Part shown: positions 1-7,990 of the stretch, piece by piece
Numbering within the stretch: the first letter of the stretch is position 1
Layout of the letters: each line of letters starts with the position of its first letter
From: Treponema sp.
GTDB taxonomy: Bacteria > Spirochaetota > Spirochaetia > Treponematales > Breznakiellaceae
Assembly (NCBI GenBank): GCA_031254315.1
Contig: JAIRUQ010000099.1
Span: 1 to 43,850, forward strand
Direction: 5' to 3'
DNA length: 43,850 nucleotides
The notes under the pieces: model-generated
What the model saw: only the letters and a program-made list of their open reading frames with translations
Database searches by the model: none
Told to the model about the DNA's origin: nothing
Translations under genes and position numbers: made by a program

Positions 1-877
1 CAAAACTGTGTGGGTATAGGGCGAATTGAACGTTACAACCGCCTTCCACGCCGAGGGCTTTGATTATGTCGAGCGCCGCCGTGCGTAGCATTTGGTATTC
101 CTTATCCGCAAGCGTTACCGCAGGGGCAATGACGATGCTGTCTCCCGTGTGTACGCCCACAGGATCGAAATTTTCCATAGAGCATACGGTAATTACGTTA
201 CCCGCTCGGTCGCGCATTACCTCAAACTCAATTTCCTTCCAGCCTGCAATGGATTTTTCCACAAGTATCTGGTGAATCGGCGAAAGCGCGATACCATTCG
301 CGGCAATCTCACGGAGTCGCGTTTCATTATCCGCAATGCCGCCGCCCGAGCCGCCCAGCGTAAAAGCCGGTCGCACGATAAGCGGGTAGCCTTCCGTTTT
401 TGCGAAAGCAAGCGCCGTTTCCATTTCCGTTGCAATAACCGAAGGAATAACCGGCTGACCGATCTTCAACATAGTTTCCTTGAAAAGTTGCCTATCTTCA
501 GCCTTATCGATTGTTTCTGGTGACGAGCCGAGCAGACGCACGTTCATTTTTTCAAGAAAACCGTCACGGGCTAACTGCATACACAGCGTAAGCCCCGTTT
601 GCCCGCCCAGTCCCGACAAAATGCTGTCGGGGCGTTCTTTTTCTATTATGCGTTTCACAGTGGTAAGCGTCAGCGGTTCGATATATATTTTGTCCGCGAT
701 ATTTTTATCGGTCATGATTGTCGCGGGATTTGAATTGACAAGTATGATTTCAATTCCGTCCTCACGCAACATTCTGCAAGCCTGAGTGCCGGCGTAATCA
801 AACTCCGCCGCCTGCCCAATAACAATTGGACCTGAGCCGATGACCATCGTTTTTTTAATATCTTTATTTAGAGGCAT
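1..877 (-). CDS. carB: Carbamoyl-phosphate synthase large subunit, N-terminal part (runs off the window)
   Basis: Large subunit of carbamoyl-phosphate synthase, which makes carbamoyl phosphate from bicarbonate, ATP and glutamine-derived ammonia for pyrimidine and arginine synthesis in the cytoplasm. Reading the minus strand from the ATG at 875-877 gives an open frame of 292 residues to the window edge. It begins [20 protein letters not shown] and continues with [14 protein letters not shown] and [11 protein letters not shown], the pre-ATP-grasp signature of CarB. The ATP-grasp motifs [12 protein letters not shown] and [10 protein letters not shown] follow. I checked that the frame stays open through the last codons at the edge. 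The start overlaps the end of carA by 14 bases, so the two are probably translationally coupled in one operon. About three quarters of the protein lies outside the window. Confidence 0.97.
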   Translation of the reverse strand, partial: MPLNKDIKKTMVIGSGPIVIGQAAEFDYAGTQACRMLREDGIEIILVNSNPATIMTDKNIADKIYIEPLTLTTVKRIIEKERPDSILSGLGGQTGLTLCMQLARDGFLEKMNVRLLGSSPETIDKAEDRQLFKETMLKIGQPVIPSVIATEMETALAFAKTEGYPLIVRPAFTLGGSGGGIADNETRLREIAANGIALSPIHQILVEKSIAGWKEIEFEVMRDRAGNVITVCSMENFDPVGVHTGDSIVIAPAVTLADKEYQMLRTAALDIIKALGVEGGCNVQFALYPHSF

Positions 878-1955
878 TTTTTTTCGCCTCCATGCTCTGT
901 ATAAATTTGTCAAAAAGGAAAGCGGTATCATGCGGACCGCCGCAGGCTTCGGGGTGAAACTGGACAGAGAACGCAGGTGCGTTTTTATACGCTATCCCTT
1001 CGCACGTTCCGTCATTCACGTTGATAAACCATTCGTCGGCGATACGCACATCAATGGTTTTTGACACTACAGCGTAGCCGTGATTTTGACTTGTGATGTA
1101 CACCTTTCCGCTCTGCGTATCTTTTACAGGCTGGTTCGCGCCCCTGTGTCCGTATTTCAGTTTGTTTGTGTTAAATCCGCTTGCCAGCGCCAGAAGCTGA
1201 TGTCCAAGGCAAATACCGAAAATCGGCACGCCCGATTTCAAAAGAGATTTTAAGTTTTTGATGATCTCCTTATTATCCGCAGGATCGCCCGGACCGTTAG
1301 ACAACATAATTCCGTCAGGAGAAATTTTGAGTATTTCCTCATGTGTACTGTTGCATGGAAACTTCCACACATCACAACCAAGCCTGTTAAGTTCTCGCCG
1401 TATATTTTCTTTACTGCCAAAGTCATAAAGCGCGACAGTGTATTTCGAGTTTTCTGATTTATAAAACTTTTTTTCACCGGCGGAAACACTTGGAACAGAA
1501 TTTTCTATTTTATATGATTTAATATCATTAGAAATTTTCCCTGTTGGTTTGACGCTTGTAATTTTTCCGTTCATCACGCCGTTTTCGCGGATGATTTTTG
1601 TAAGCGCTCTTGTGTCAATGCCGTAAATCCCTATCACGCCGCGCTCTTTCAAAAATGCGTCAAGGCTACCCTCACTTCGGAAGTTTGACGGGTTTTGACA
1701 CGGATGCTTTACGACGTAGGCGCGCGCAGAGACGGCGGCACTCTCAAAGTCCGTTGGAATAATACCGTAGTTGCCGATTAGCGGAAATGTTTGCAGGACA
1801 ATTTGACCGTAATAGCTTGGGTCGGTAAGCGTTTCCAGATAGCCGGTCATGCCGGTTGTAAAGACAATTTCCCCTGTGATTTCGCCCTGTTTTCCAAAGA
1901 ATTTACCCTCAAAGGTTATGCCGTTTTCTAAAATTAAATATGCTGTGTCTGCCAT
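864..1955 (-). CDS. carA: Carbamoyl-phosphate synthase small subunit (glutamine amidotransferase)
   Basis: Glutaminase subunit that feeds ammonia to CarB. The 363-residue product starts [20 protein letters not shown], the usual CarA N-terminus, and the early motif [20 protein letters not shown] is typical. The class I amidotransferase domain follows, with GNGPGDP (read here as [10 protein letters not shown]), the nucleophile elbow [13 protein letters not shown] with its catalytic Cys, and the catalytic His and Glu in SVQFHPEA. The frame is open 29 codons further upstream, but that stretch is unlike the family. I chose the ATG at 1953-1955, which has a GGGAG sequence just upstream. The length matches the family norm of about 350-380. 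It is the first gene of the carAB operon. Confidence 0.95.
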   Translation of the reverse strand: MADTAYLILENGITFEGKFFGKQGEITGEIVFTTGMTGYLETLTDPSYYGQIVLQTFPLIGNYGIIPTDFESAAVSARAYVVKHPCQNPSNFRSEGSLDAFLKERGVIGIYGIDTRALTKIIRENGVMNGKITSVKPTGKISNDIKSYKIENSVPSVSAGEKKFYKSENSKYTVALYDFGSKENIRRELNRLGCDVWKFPCNSTHEEILKISPDGIMLSNGPGDPADNKEIIKNLKSLLKSGVPIFGICLGHQLLALASGFNTNKLKYGHRGANQPVKDTQSGKVYITSQNHGYAVVSKTIDVRIADEWFINVNDGTCEGIAYKNAPAFSVQFHPEACGGPHDTAFLFDKFIQSMEAKKNASK

Positions 1956-2103
1956 TACTCCCGTCCTGACTACCCTACAAAAAAGGCGCTTACCGACAAA
2001 CCGCTTCCAGCAATTCATCGAATAAACGCCCTTGTTTATCAAAATTTAGTCTACCATGAAACCATAGGTGTTTGTCAAGGGGCTTTTATGGTATATTGAT
2101 AAT

Positions 2104-2249
2104 ATGAGCATGATTGAACGATTTACTTTGAAAAAATACACTTCCTCCGGAAAAAGCCGCCAAGATGGCAGTCAAAGAATACCACAGTAATAAGGAACTG
2201 ACCGCTTTCCACAGAGCTTGATGGTGAAGATTTTTATGAAACAAAATGA
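2104..2249 (+). pseudogene. Decayed type II antitoxin (frameshifted)
   Basis: Read across frames, this stretch gives LPPEKAAKMAVKEYHSNKEL followed by TAFTELDGEDFYETK and a stop, which looks like the C-terminal half of a small antitoxin of the kind that precedes MazF/PemK toxins. The frame from ctt at 2141 is broken by one extra C near 2209-2211; removing it restores the rest. Another shift lies near 2138, because the upstream ATG at 2104 continues in a different frame. The restored stop TGA (2247-2249) overlaps the ATG of the toxin remnant at 2236, a normal arrangement for these operons. It cannot make a full product as it stands. The family assignment is from recalled sequence patterns, not a search. 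Confidence 0.6.
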
Positions 2250-2340
2250 AATTTGGCAAACCAGCCTTGACCCAAACGTTGGCGTGGAAATAAAAAATAT
2301 TTTGGGCTGATTATCAAGACGATATTTCTTTTTTATTAGC
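2236..2340 (+). pseudogene. MazF/PemK-like toxin fragment
   Basis: The ATG at 2236 opens MKQNEIWQTSLDPNVGVEIK, which matches the start of MazF/PemK endoribonuclease toxins (pattern GEIWLVNLDPTxGxEIxK). The frame stops at 2310 after only 24 codons, and nothing beyond about 2340 resembles the rest of the roughly 110-residue fold. It is therefore a truncated, inactive toxin relic next to the relic of its antitoxin. The region 1956-2360 holds nothing else that I can support. Confidence 0.6.
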
Positions 2341-2360
2341 GAGCAAAGATAAATTTAATT

Positions 2361-4034
2361 TCATATATTTTCCCTTTCCAAACTCTCCATCTTACGTACC
2401 CTTTCAAGATTTTCTTTAGCTAAAGTATAATTGGGATCGATTATAAGTGCTTGATTATAATCAGAAATTGCTTGGGCATAACTTCTTAAATCAGAATACG
2501 CATTACCACGGTTATTATATGCCATAGCATCATTAGGATTTAACCTTATCGCTTCTGTGTAGTCAGAAATCGCTTGTGTATGATTTCTTAATGCAGAATA
2601 TGCGGTACCACGGTTATAATATACCCCGGCATCATTAGGAACTAACCTTATCGCTTGTGTGTAATCAGAAATCGCTTGTGTATAATTTCTTAAATTAGAA
2701 TATGCAGTACCACGATTATTATATGCCATAGCATAATTAGGATTTAACCTTATCGCTTCTGTGTAGTCAGAAATCGCTTGTGTATAATTTCTTAATGCAG
2801 AATATGCACTACCACGAGCAATATATATCCCGGCATTATTAGGCTCTAACCTTATCGCTTGTGTGTAGTCAGAAATTGCCTGTGTATAATTTCTTAATTC
2901 GTAATACGCTACACCACGATTATAATATGCCTCAGTATAATTAGCATCTAACTTTATTGCTTGTGTATAGTCAGAAATTGCTTGTGCATGATTTCCTAAT
3001 GCAGAATATGCATCACCACGGAATAAATATGCCTCAGTATAATTAGGCGCTAACCTTATCGTTTCTGTGTAGTCAGAAATTGCCTGCGTATAATTTTTTA
3101 ATTCAAAATACGCTATACCACGAACATAATATGCCCTAGCATAATTAGGTTCTAAACTGATCGCTTCCGTGTAATCAGAAATCGCTTGTGTATGATTTCC
3201 TAAATCAGAATACGCAAGACCACGGTTATTATATGCCATAGCATCATTAGGAACTAACCTGATCGCTTCTGTGTAGTCAGAAATCGCTAGTGCATAATTT
3301 CTTAATTCAGAATATGCAACACCACGATTATTATATGCATAAGCATAATTAGGAGCTAACCTGATCGCTTCTGTGTAGTCAGAAATCGCTTGTGCATAAT
3401 TTCTTAATTCAGAATATGCAACACCACGGTCATAATATACCCCAGCATAATTAGGATCTAATCTTATCGCTTCTGTGTAATCAGAAATCGCTTGTGTATG
3501 ATTTCCTAAATAAGAATACGCAAGACCACGGTTATTATATGCCCTAACATTATTAGGATTTAACCTGATCGCTTCTGTGTAGTCAGAAATTGCTTGTGTA
3601 TAATTTCTTAATTCCCGATACGCGCGACCACGATCATAATATGCCTCAGCACAATTAGCATCCAACCTGATTGCTTGATCATAATCTAAAATAGCGCTTT
3701 CTATGATCTGAATCCGTTCTGTAGGCAACTGTCCTTGTCCAGAAATAAAAGCAAATCCACTGAAATTCTCATAAATACTTGTTATTCTTGACACACTGGC
3801 ATGCAAAGCTCTCCCTCTAAGAATATACGCAGTAATCATATTCGGAGCAAGTTTAATTGCTTCCGTAAAATCAGCTATTGCTATTTGGAAATCACCTTCG
3901 GTTGCAGACAAAATGCCCCGATCAAGAAAAGTTTGCGCAGTTTGCGGACTTACATCTTGGCTTACACCATTGGTACTAACACAGGAAATGAGCAATACCA
4001 TAATGATGAAACATTTTATATTCCCTCGTTTCAT
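2361..4034 (-). CDS. TPR-repeat lipoprotein (14 repeats)
   Basis: A 557-residue secreted repeat protein. The N-terminus MKRGNIKCFIIMVLLISC is a signal peptide ending in a plausible spirochaete lipobox, so the mature protein is probably a lipoprotein. The rest is tetratricopeptide repeats of 34 residues: two diverged units (AIADFTEAIKLAPN and AILDYDQAIRLDAN, separated by an insert of about 45 residues) and twelve nearly identical ones of the form AISDYTEAIRLxPNYAxAYN. TPR superhelices are protein-binding scaffolds, and the partner is unknown. The chosen ATG at 4032-4034 has GGAG six bases upstream. An in-frame ATG at 4046 sits six bases after a strong -10 and could be a leaderless start instead. 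Repeats are also very similar as DNA, so unit number may vary between strains. Confidence 0.85.
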   Translation of the reverse strand: MKRGNIKCFIIMVLLISCVSTNGVSQDVSPQTAQTFLDRGILSATEGDFQIAIADFTEAIKLAPNMITAYILRGRALHASVSRITSIYENFSGFAFISGQGQLPTERIQIIESAILDYDQAIRLDANCAEAYYDRGRAYRELRNYTQAISDYTEAIRLNPNNVRAYNNRGLAYSYLGNHTQAISDYTEAIRLDPNYAGVYYDRGVAYSELRNYAQAISDYTEAIRLAPNYAYAYNNRGVAYSELRNYALAISDYTEAIRLVPNDAMAYNNRGLAYSDLGNHTQAISDYTEAISLEPNYARAYYVRGIAYFELKNYTQAISDYTETIRLAPNYTEAYLFRGDAYSALGNHAQAISDYTQAIKLDANYTEAYYNRGVAYYELRNYTQAISDYTQAIRLEPNNAGIYIARGSAYSALRNYTQAISDYTEAIRLNPNYAMAYNNRGTAYSNLRNYTQAISDYTQAIRLVPNDAGVYYNRGTAYSALRNHTQAISDYTEAIRLNPNDAMAYNNRGNAYSDLRSYAQAISDYNQALIIDPNYTLAKENLERVRKMESLERENI

Positions 4035-4052
4035 ATATAGCTCCATAAGAAA

Positions 4053-4081
4053 ATTATACCATAATATTAATTTTATGTAAA
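4053..4081 (-). promoter_or_regulatory. Promoter of the TPR lipoprotein gene
   Basis: On the minus strand there is TTTACA (4076-4081), a 17-base spacer and a perfect TATAAT (4053-4058). Transcription would be expected to start at about 4046, which is itself an in-frame ATG. Confidence 0.7.
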
Positions 4082-4120
4082 ATAATTTAACCCCAATTTA
4101 GGTTCAAATCACCTCTTTTT

Positions 4121-4846
4121 TTATGTGCCATTTGCTTTTTTATAAAATTCTTCAGTATCAAGATACCTGCCTCTATAAACAAAATATATCAACCCCTTAT
4201 AATGTATTATAATTTCGTTATCTATAAATTCACCTCTTAAGCCCCGATTTTCCAATATATTTATATTATTTACCAACATTTCAATTTTTATATCATTATC
4301 ATTTTCATTGTTATATACTTTATAATAATAATCGATTTTATTTGTTTTTCTATAAAAAATTATTACACTATTATCTATTATGACTAGTTCCATATCTTTT
4401 GGTATGTTAATGGTGTTTATTAAATCTTCAATATTTGTAATATTATTTTCATATGAATATTCTACTATATTGCCGGCAACTTTATGTATTTCATTGTAAT
4501 GTCTCCCATGATAATATATTCCGGCAATATAAAAAATTATAATTAATAATGGAGTAAATACAAAATAATTAAATTTCTTATATATTAGTATATAAATAAT
4601 GTTATAAAAAAATATAATTATAACTATTCCTATTATAAATATATTTATAAAAAACCCAACTATTATATCTGAATTCCAGCTGGGAATTGGAAAAATGAAT
4701 GCAAGTACAGGTAATAGAATAAACATTGTTAATTTGAATATTTTATGTATTCTTTCTTCTTTAATTTTTTTATATATCCAATAAATAAATACAGAAAACG
4801 CAATAGCGAGAATAATTGGAATAATAAATACAATCTTTTCAAACAT
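4121..4846 (-). CDS. Unrecognised AT-rich membrane protein
   Basis: A 241-residue protein I do not recognise. The first half has about four hydrophobic membrane segments (near residues 4-25, 38-57, 62-86 and 95-113). The second half is a polar domain rich in Asn, Ile and Tyr, probably soluble. The start is well supported: GGAGGT lies seven bases before the ATG at 4844-4846. The gene is far richer in A and T than its neighbours, which with the decayed genes beside it suggests recent acquisition or weak selection. It lies upstream of the TPR lipoprotein gene on the same strand with a gap of about 85 bases that contains that gene's own promoter. Confidence 0.75.
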   Translation of the reverse strand: MFEKIVFIIPIILAIAFSVFIYWIYKKIKEERIHKIFKLTMFILLPVLAFIFPIPSWNSDIIVGFFINIFIIGIVIIIFFYNIIYILIYKKFNYFVFTPLLIIIFYIAGIYYHGRHYNEIHKVAGNIVEYSYENNITNIEDLINTINIPKDMELVIIDNSVIIFYRKTNKIDYYYKVYNNENDNDIKIEMLVNNINILENRGLRGEFIDNEIIIHYKGLIYFVYRGRYLDTEEFYKKANGT

Positions 4847-4919
4847 TTATTTTACCTCCTTAATGTTAATTTATTGTGATTTTTTTCTATCGTTCTAACA
4901 TATCCTTTATAAAAATTAT

Positions 4920-5160
4920 TTATTGCCGTATATATTCTACGGTATAATGAAATGATCGCCTCCATTCAATCCGTTCATAACCATCTACATCGAACCAACT
5001 ATCATATTCTGATTTGTATATGATTGTATTTATGTCACTAAAATAGCACCATATTTCTTCCAACAAATTTATAGTCCCTTTCTTCTATTCCACTGCCACA
5101 AAATAGCCTTGTAAAATTATCATCTTTAAAATTTATTCTCCCGTTATTTTTAGTATTATA
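4920..5160 (-). pseudogene. C-terminal fragment of an unknown gene with a one-base frameshift
   Basis: Two overlapping minus-strand frames join into one sensible sequence if one T is removed from the TTTT run near 5045. The joined product reads NNGRINFKDDNFTRLFCGSG, then IEERDYKFVGRNMVLF, then SDINTIIYKSEYDSWFDVDG, then YERIEWRRSFHYTVEYIRQ and a stop at 4920-4922. No start codon is present; the frame is closed just upstream of 5160. I read this as the tail of a lost gene. The function is unknown. It lies about 70 bases upstream of the AT-rich membrane protein gene on the same strand. Confidence 0.45.
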
Positions 5161-5187
5161 TATCTAAATCTAATTTCTGTCCACTTT

Positions 5188-5211
5188 AAACACTCTCTAC
5201 ATCCTAACCAC
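5188..5211. repeat. 24-bp direct repeat, copy 1 (permease 3' end)
   Basis: This 24-base stretch matches 5905-5928 with a single mismatch. The second copy covers the stop codon and last codons of the ArsP-like permease, so this copy would encode the same ending (VVR-M-stop) on the minus strand. It is probably a scrap of a duplicated permease 3' end. Confidence 0.6.
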
Positions 5212-5276
5212 CCAATGAAGAACCTCGCAACAAGACACGAAGCTCTCCGTTAGAGAGGAAATTTATTATACACTCC

Positions 5277-5290
5277 CCCGCGAAAGCGGG
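5277..5290. other. Small GC-rich hairpin with a GAAA loop
   Basis: CCCGC-GAAA-GCGGG is a perfect five-pair stem with a tetraloop in an otherwise gene-free stretch. There is no T run on either side, so it is not a classic terminator. The role is unknown. Confidence 0.45.
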
Positions 5291-5293
5291 TTC

Positions 5294-5410
5294 TTAGGAT
5301 ACCCCCGCCATCCAATCAACAATAACCTCCGTAAGCAGAGCGAAAAGGCAAAAAGTGGCAATAACAACGTATATTGTGTTAGAGAGTAACAAAACAGTGA
5401 TAACACCCTT
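5294..5410 (-). pseudogene. C-terminal fragment of an ArsP-like permease paralogue
   Basis: The minus-strand frame ending at the TAA at 5294-5296 reads IYVVIATFCLFALLTEVIVD followed by WMAGVS. It lines up with the end of the intact permease downstream (CIYIAFALVFALLTGGMIDF). The frame is closed at 5411-5413, leaving about 38 codons. It therefore looks like the tail of a second, diverged copy of that permease, lost except for its last membrane helix. Confidence 0.55.
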
Positions 5411-5426
5411 TTATGGGATTAAACAT

Positions 5427-5455
5427 TTGACATTTTTATCTTTTTTTAGTAACAT
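5427..5455 (+). promoter_or_regulatory. Promoter of the small toxin-antitoxin-like operon
   Basis: TTGACA (5427-5432), a 17-base spacer and TAACAT (5450-5455, four of six matches to the -10 consensus) lie 18 bases before the ATG at 5473. Confidence 0.5.
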
Positions 5456-5472
5456 ATTTAAAAGGGAAATCG

Positions 5473-5613
5473 ATGGCAGACAACATTAAGTTTGTCCAAT
5501 CGGCGTTTTGGCATGGGTGTACCAAAGACGACATAGAATGGGCTATTGAGACGAAAATATACGATGGTCTTCTGAAACGTGAAAAAATAGCAGCCCAAAT
5601 GGATGAGGAGTAA
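5473..5613 (+). CDS. Truncated toxin-like small protein
   Basis: A 46-residue product starting MADNIKFVQSAFWHGCTKDD and continuing IEWAIETKIYDG, with AGGGA upstream of the ATG. The N-terminal pattern (xFxxxAFxHGxxxxDIxWA, then YDG) resembles small toxins of about 85 residues that sit just before a ribbon-helix-helix-type partner. In those, the YDG region is followed by a beta-sheet half carrying the pattern LLIGFDxxGxxxEIxY. Here that half is absent and the protein jumps to a short tail (LLKREKIAAQMDEE), as if by an internal in-frame deletion. It is therefore likely inactive as a toxin. It ends two bases before the next ATG, so the two genes form an operon. Confidence 0.55.
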   Translation: MADNIKFVQSAFWHGCTKDDIEWAIETKIYDGLLKREKIAAQMDEE

Positions 5614-5615
5614 TT

Positions 5616-5855
5616 ATGCGAGATATGACTGATGAAGAATATGCCGCCCTTGATGAGCGTCTAACTAAAACTGTCCCAACACTTGGTCCTAATGGGACAG
5701 GTTTTTTTTCACGCAAAGGTTCTCAGGTTGTTTGCCTTGACGAAAAAACATCTCAAATTCTTAACGCAAAAGCTATAGCTTCCCGAAAAACCCCTTCTGA
5801 AATTGTTGCTTCCCTGCTTCGTAAAGAATTGACGGTTGCCCATGTTGAGAGCTAA
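5616..5855 (+). CDS. Antitoxin-like ribbon-helix-helix protein
   Basis: A 79-residue soluble protein. The first half is acidic, with a central LGPNGTGFFSRKGSQVV segment. The second half, LDEKTSQILNAKAIASRKTP followed by SEIVASLLRKEL, has the spacing of a ribbon-helix-helix/CopG-like DNA-binding or dimerisation domain. This matches antitoxin partners encoded after, rather than before, their toxin. It is intact although the toxin-like gene two bases upstream is short. A surviving antitoxin beside a broken toxin is a common decay state. The assignment rests on pattern and context. Confidence 0.6.
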   Translation: MRDMTDEEYAALDERLTKTVPTLGPNGTGFFSRKGSQVVCLDEKTSQILNAKAIASRKTPSEIVASLLRKELTVAHVES

Positions 5856-5904
5856 AAAATGGTTGTTACTGGGAGCAAGGTAACCGCATATCTACCTCAT
5901 TCCA

Positions 5905-5928
5905 AAACACTCTCTACACCCTAACCAC
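5905..5928. repeat. 24-bp direct repeat, copy 2 (permease 3' end)
   Basis: This copy spans the stop codon of the permease gene and matches 5188-5211 at 23 of 24 bases. Confidence 0.6.
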
Positions 5929-6822
5929 AAAGTCTATCATACCCCCCGTAAGCAAAGCGAAGACAAGAGCAAAGGCTATGTAAATACAAAAATCTTTTAT
6001 GCCTAAAACAATTTTAACTGCTCCTAAATTGGTTATCTTCATCGCTGGACCTGTGATCATGAACGCTGAGGCGGCTCCCAATGACATTCCGTTTTCTATC
6101 CATGACATGAGCAGTGGAATAGTGCCGCCGCCGCAGACATAAAGCGGAACCCCAATGCTTGCCGCCATGAGAAGACCGAAGCCGCGCTGTTTTCCGAAAA
6201 GGGCGGCAACGGCGGTTTCAGGGACATAACGTTGAAACAAAGCGGCAAGACTCAAGCCGATAAGGAAAGCAGGAGCAGTGGCTTTTACGTTACGCCAAAG
6301 ATTTTTAAAAAAACGCAGGAAAAGATTTGGGTCAGTATCTCTGCTTTCCTCTTCTGCAAAACCGGCAAAATTAAAAAACTTTTTGTCTTTGAAAAAAAAG
6401 TGAAGCAAAAGCCCGGCAGTAATGCCGCAAATAAAACAACTGACAAAGCGTATCGCAAGGACAGTTTTTCCCATTGCCGCGCTGTAAAAAAGAAGCTGAG
6501 GGTTCAGAAGTATTGAACTCATCATAAACGCCGCAAGCCAGTCATCGCGCATACCTTTTTCGGAGAATGAAGCGGCAATCGGGATTGTTCCGTACATGCA
6601 AAGCGGAGAGGCAATACCGATGAGAGAGGCAGGAATCAGTCCTAAGAGACCTAAATTTTTATCTCTCATTGCGGCAAACATGGAGTGAAGTTTTTCCTTG
6701 CCAAAGACGGCAATCACGGAACCGAGGATCATTCCCAAGACCCAATAAACGGCTATTTGACTTAACAATATCGAAAAGTAATACCAGAAGTAAATTAATT
6801 CCCTTCTGATAATTTCAATCAT
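5914..6822 (-). CDS. ArsP/DUF318-type membrane permease
   Basis: A 302-residue integral membrane protein with about eight hydrophobic segments, of the permease family PF03773 (DUF318), which includes ArsP exporters of organoarsenicals. Two inverted-repeat-like signature segments are visible: SPLCMYGTIPIAASFSEKG near residues 70-90 and GVPLYVCGGGTIPLLMSW near residues 223-242, each with a Cys followed by Gly-Thr-Ile-Pro. Conserved Cys in this position is reported in ArsP proteins, but substrates of most members are unknown, so I leave the substrate open. It follows the DUF362 lipoprotein gene on the same strand with a 21-base gap, so they probably form an operon. Scraps of a second permease copy lie at 5188-5211 and 5294-5410. 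Confidence 0.85.
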   Translation of the reverse strand: MIEIIRRELIYFWYYFSILLSQIAVYWVLGMILGSVIAVFGKEKLHSMFAAMRDKNLGLLGLIPASLIGIASPLCMYGTIPIAASFSEKGMRDDWLAAFMMSSILLNPQLLFYSAAMGKTVLAIRFVSCFICGITAGLLLHFFFKDKKFFNFAGFAEEESRDTDPNLFLRFFKNLWRNVKATAPAFLIGLSLAALFQRYVPETAVAALFGKQRGFGLLMAASIGVPLYVCGGGTIPLLMSWIENGMSLGAASAFMITGPAMKITNLGAVKIVLGIKDFCIYIAFALVFALLTGGMIDFVVRV

Positions 6823-6843
6823 CTGTTTCGTCCTTATGTCAGT

Positions 6844-7857
6844 TTACAATCTTATGAGTTCATAAGTTTTACTTCCAAGACCGATAGCCGCTCCATGATC
6901 AAGCGTGCGCCTACCGTTTCGTATTTCTATTCGCTGTATCAAACTTCTTCCGTCCGGCGCAGAATACACAAGATCAACGCACGCTTGATCGAGGGCGACA
7001 GGATCAAGCGATGAAAGTATTCCGATGTCGTGCATATCAGGCGCGGAAGGATTGCCGTTACAATCACAATCCACCGACAATCGATTCATCACATTTATAT
7101 AGAGGATATTTCCGTTCAAACTATCGACTACGGATTTTCCTGCCTCTGCCATAGAATCGAGAAACGCATCCTGCTCTCCGCCTCTCATGCTGGTTCTGCT
7201 GTTGCCTCCGGTGTGAATCCACATCTTTCCTTCGGATGACGCAATTCCAATAGAAATATTTTTAATCGCTCCGCCAAAGCCTGCCATTTGGTGTCCCTTA
7301 AAATGTGAAAGTACAACATAATAATCGTAATTTGAAAAATGAGCGCCGACGAAATTTTCCCTCAGCCTTGTGCCGCCCCGAACCGGAAGGCTAATCGATC
7401 CGTTTTCGTCCAGTATGTCCACCTCCGCAATTCCTGTGAAGCCGTGATCTCTCGCAACCTGTTTATGAAACGCCGCGCTCGCTCTCCGTCCGCCATAAGC
7501 TGTATTTGACTCAACAAAAGTTCCGTTTATAGATTGCACCAAATTTCCTATTAAAGCTGGTCTTAGATAATTGCTGTTCGGCGGCTCGCCCGTACTAATT
7601 TTTACCGCTACTCTGCCGCTCGGTTGTCGGGCAAGGGCAGTGTAAACCGCCATCAGTCCTGCCGGGCTAATATCGCTTGTAAAGTACACTTTGGGATTGC
7701 CTGTCTGCTCCGGCACGGCAGGCGTTTGGGAACCCGCCGGATTTTCAACCGTTTGCGCGGAAACCGTCTGCGACGATGTTCTTCCTGTACAACCGGTACA
7801 AAACAACAAAGCGACCAACACCAATAATACCATTGAAAAAAGTTGTTTTAATTTCAA
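6844..7857 (-). CDS. DUF362-domain lipoprotein
   Basis: A 337-residue secreted protein. The N-terminus (M)KLKQLFSMVLLVLVALLFCTGC is a lipoprotein signal peptide. A low-complexity Ser/Gln/Thr linker follows, then a DUF362 domain with the segment LSHFKGHQMAGFGGAIKNIS (around residues 205-225), the usual landmark of this family. DUF362 proteins are uncharacterised and often occur with Fe-S domains; no Cys-rich cluster motif is present here. I chose the TTG at 7855-7857 because GGAGG lies five bases upstream. An ATG 22 codons further upstream would put a long non-signal stretch in front. It probably forms an operon with the downstream permease gene. Confidence 0.8.
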   Translation of the reverse strand: MKLKQLFSMVLLVLVALLFCTGCTGRTSSQTVSAQTVENPAGSQTPAVPEQTGNPKVYFTSDISPAGLMAVYTALARQPSGRVAVKISTGEPPNSNYLRPALIGNLVQSINGTFVESNTAYGGRRASAAFHKQVARDHGFTGIAEVDILDENGSISLPVRGGTRLRENFVGAHFSNYDYYVVLSHFKGHQMAGFGGAIKNISIGIASSEGKMWIHTGGNSRTSMRGGEQDAFLDSMAEAGKSVVDSLNGNILYINVMNRLSVDCDCNGNPSAPDMHDIGILSSLDPVALDQACVDLVYSAPDGRSLIQRIEIRNGRRTLDHGAAIGLGSKTYELIRL

Positions 7858-7990
7858 TTTTTCCTCCTGTTTTAGAACGCGCCAAAACTGTGCGGTATAC
7901 AAGGTTCTTTTAAAGTATATCAAAAAAGGGGCGGGAAATATAGATGCTGATTATTGATTTATTCGAAAGTCTGGTTTAATGCCTCCCTGC

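Noticed and set aside
92-523. Open plus-strand frames opposite carB
   Set aside because: They lie antisense to an unbroken carB frame with clear CarB motifs and encode nothing recognisable.
2361-4034. CRISPR-like array in the repeated DNA
   Set aside because: The 102-base period is in frame and encodes 34-residue TPR units with no unrelated spacers.
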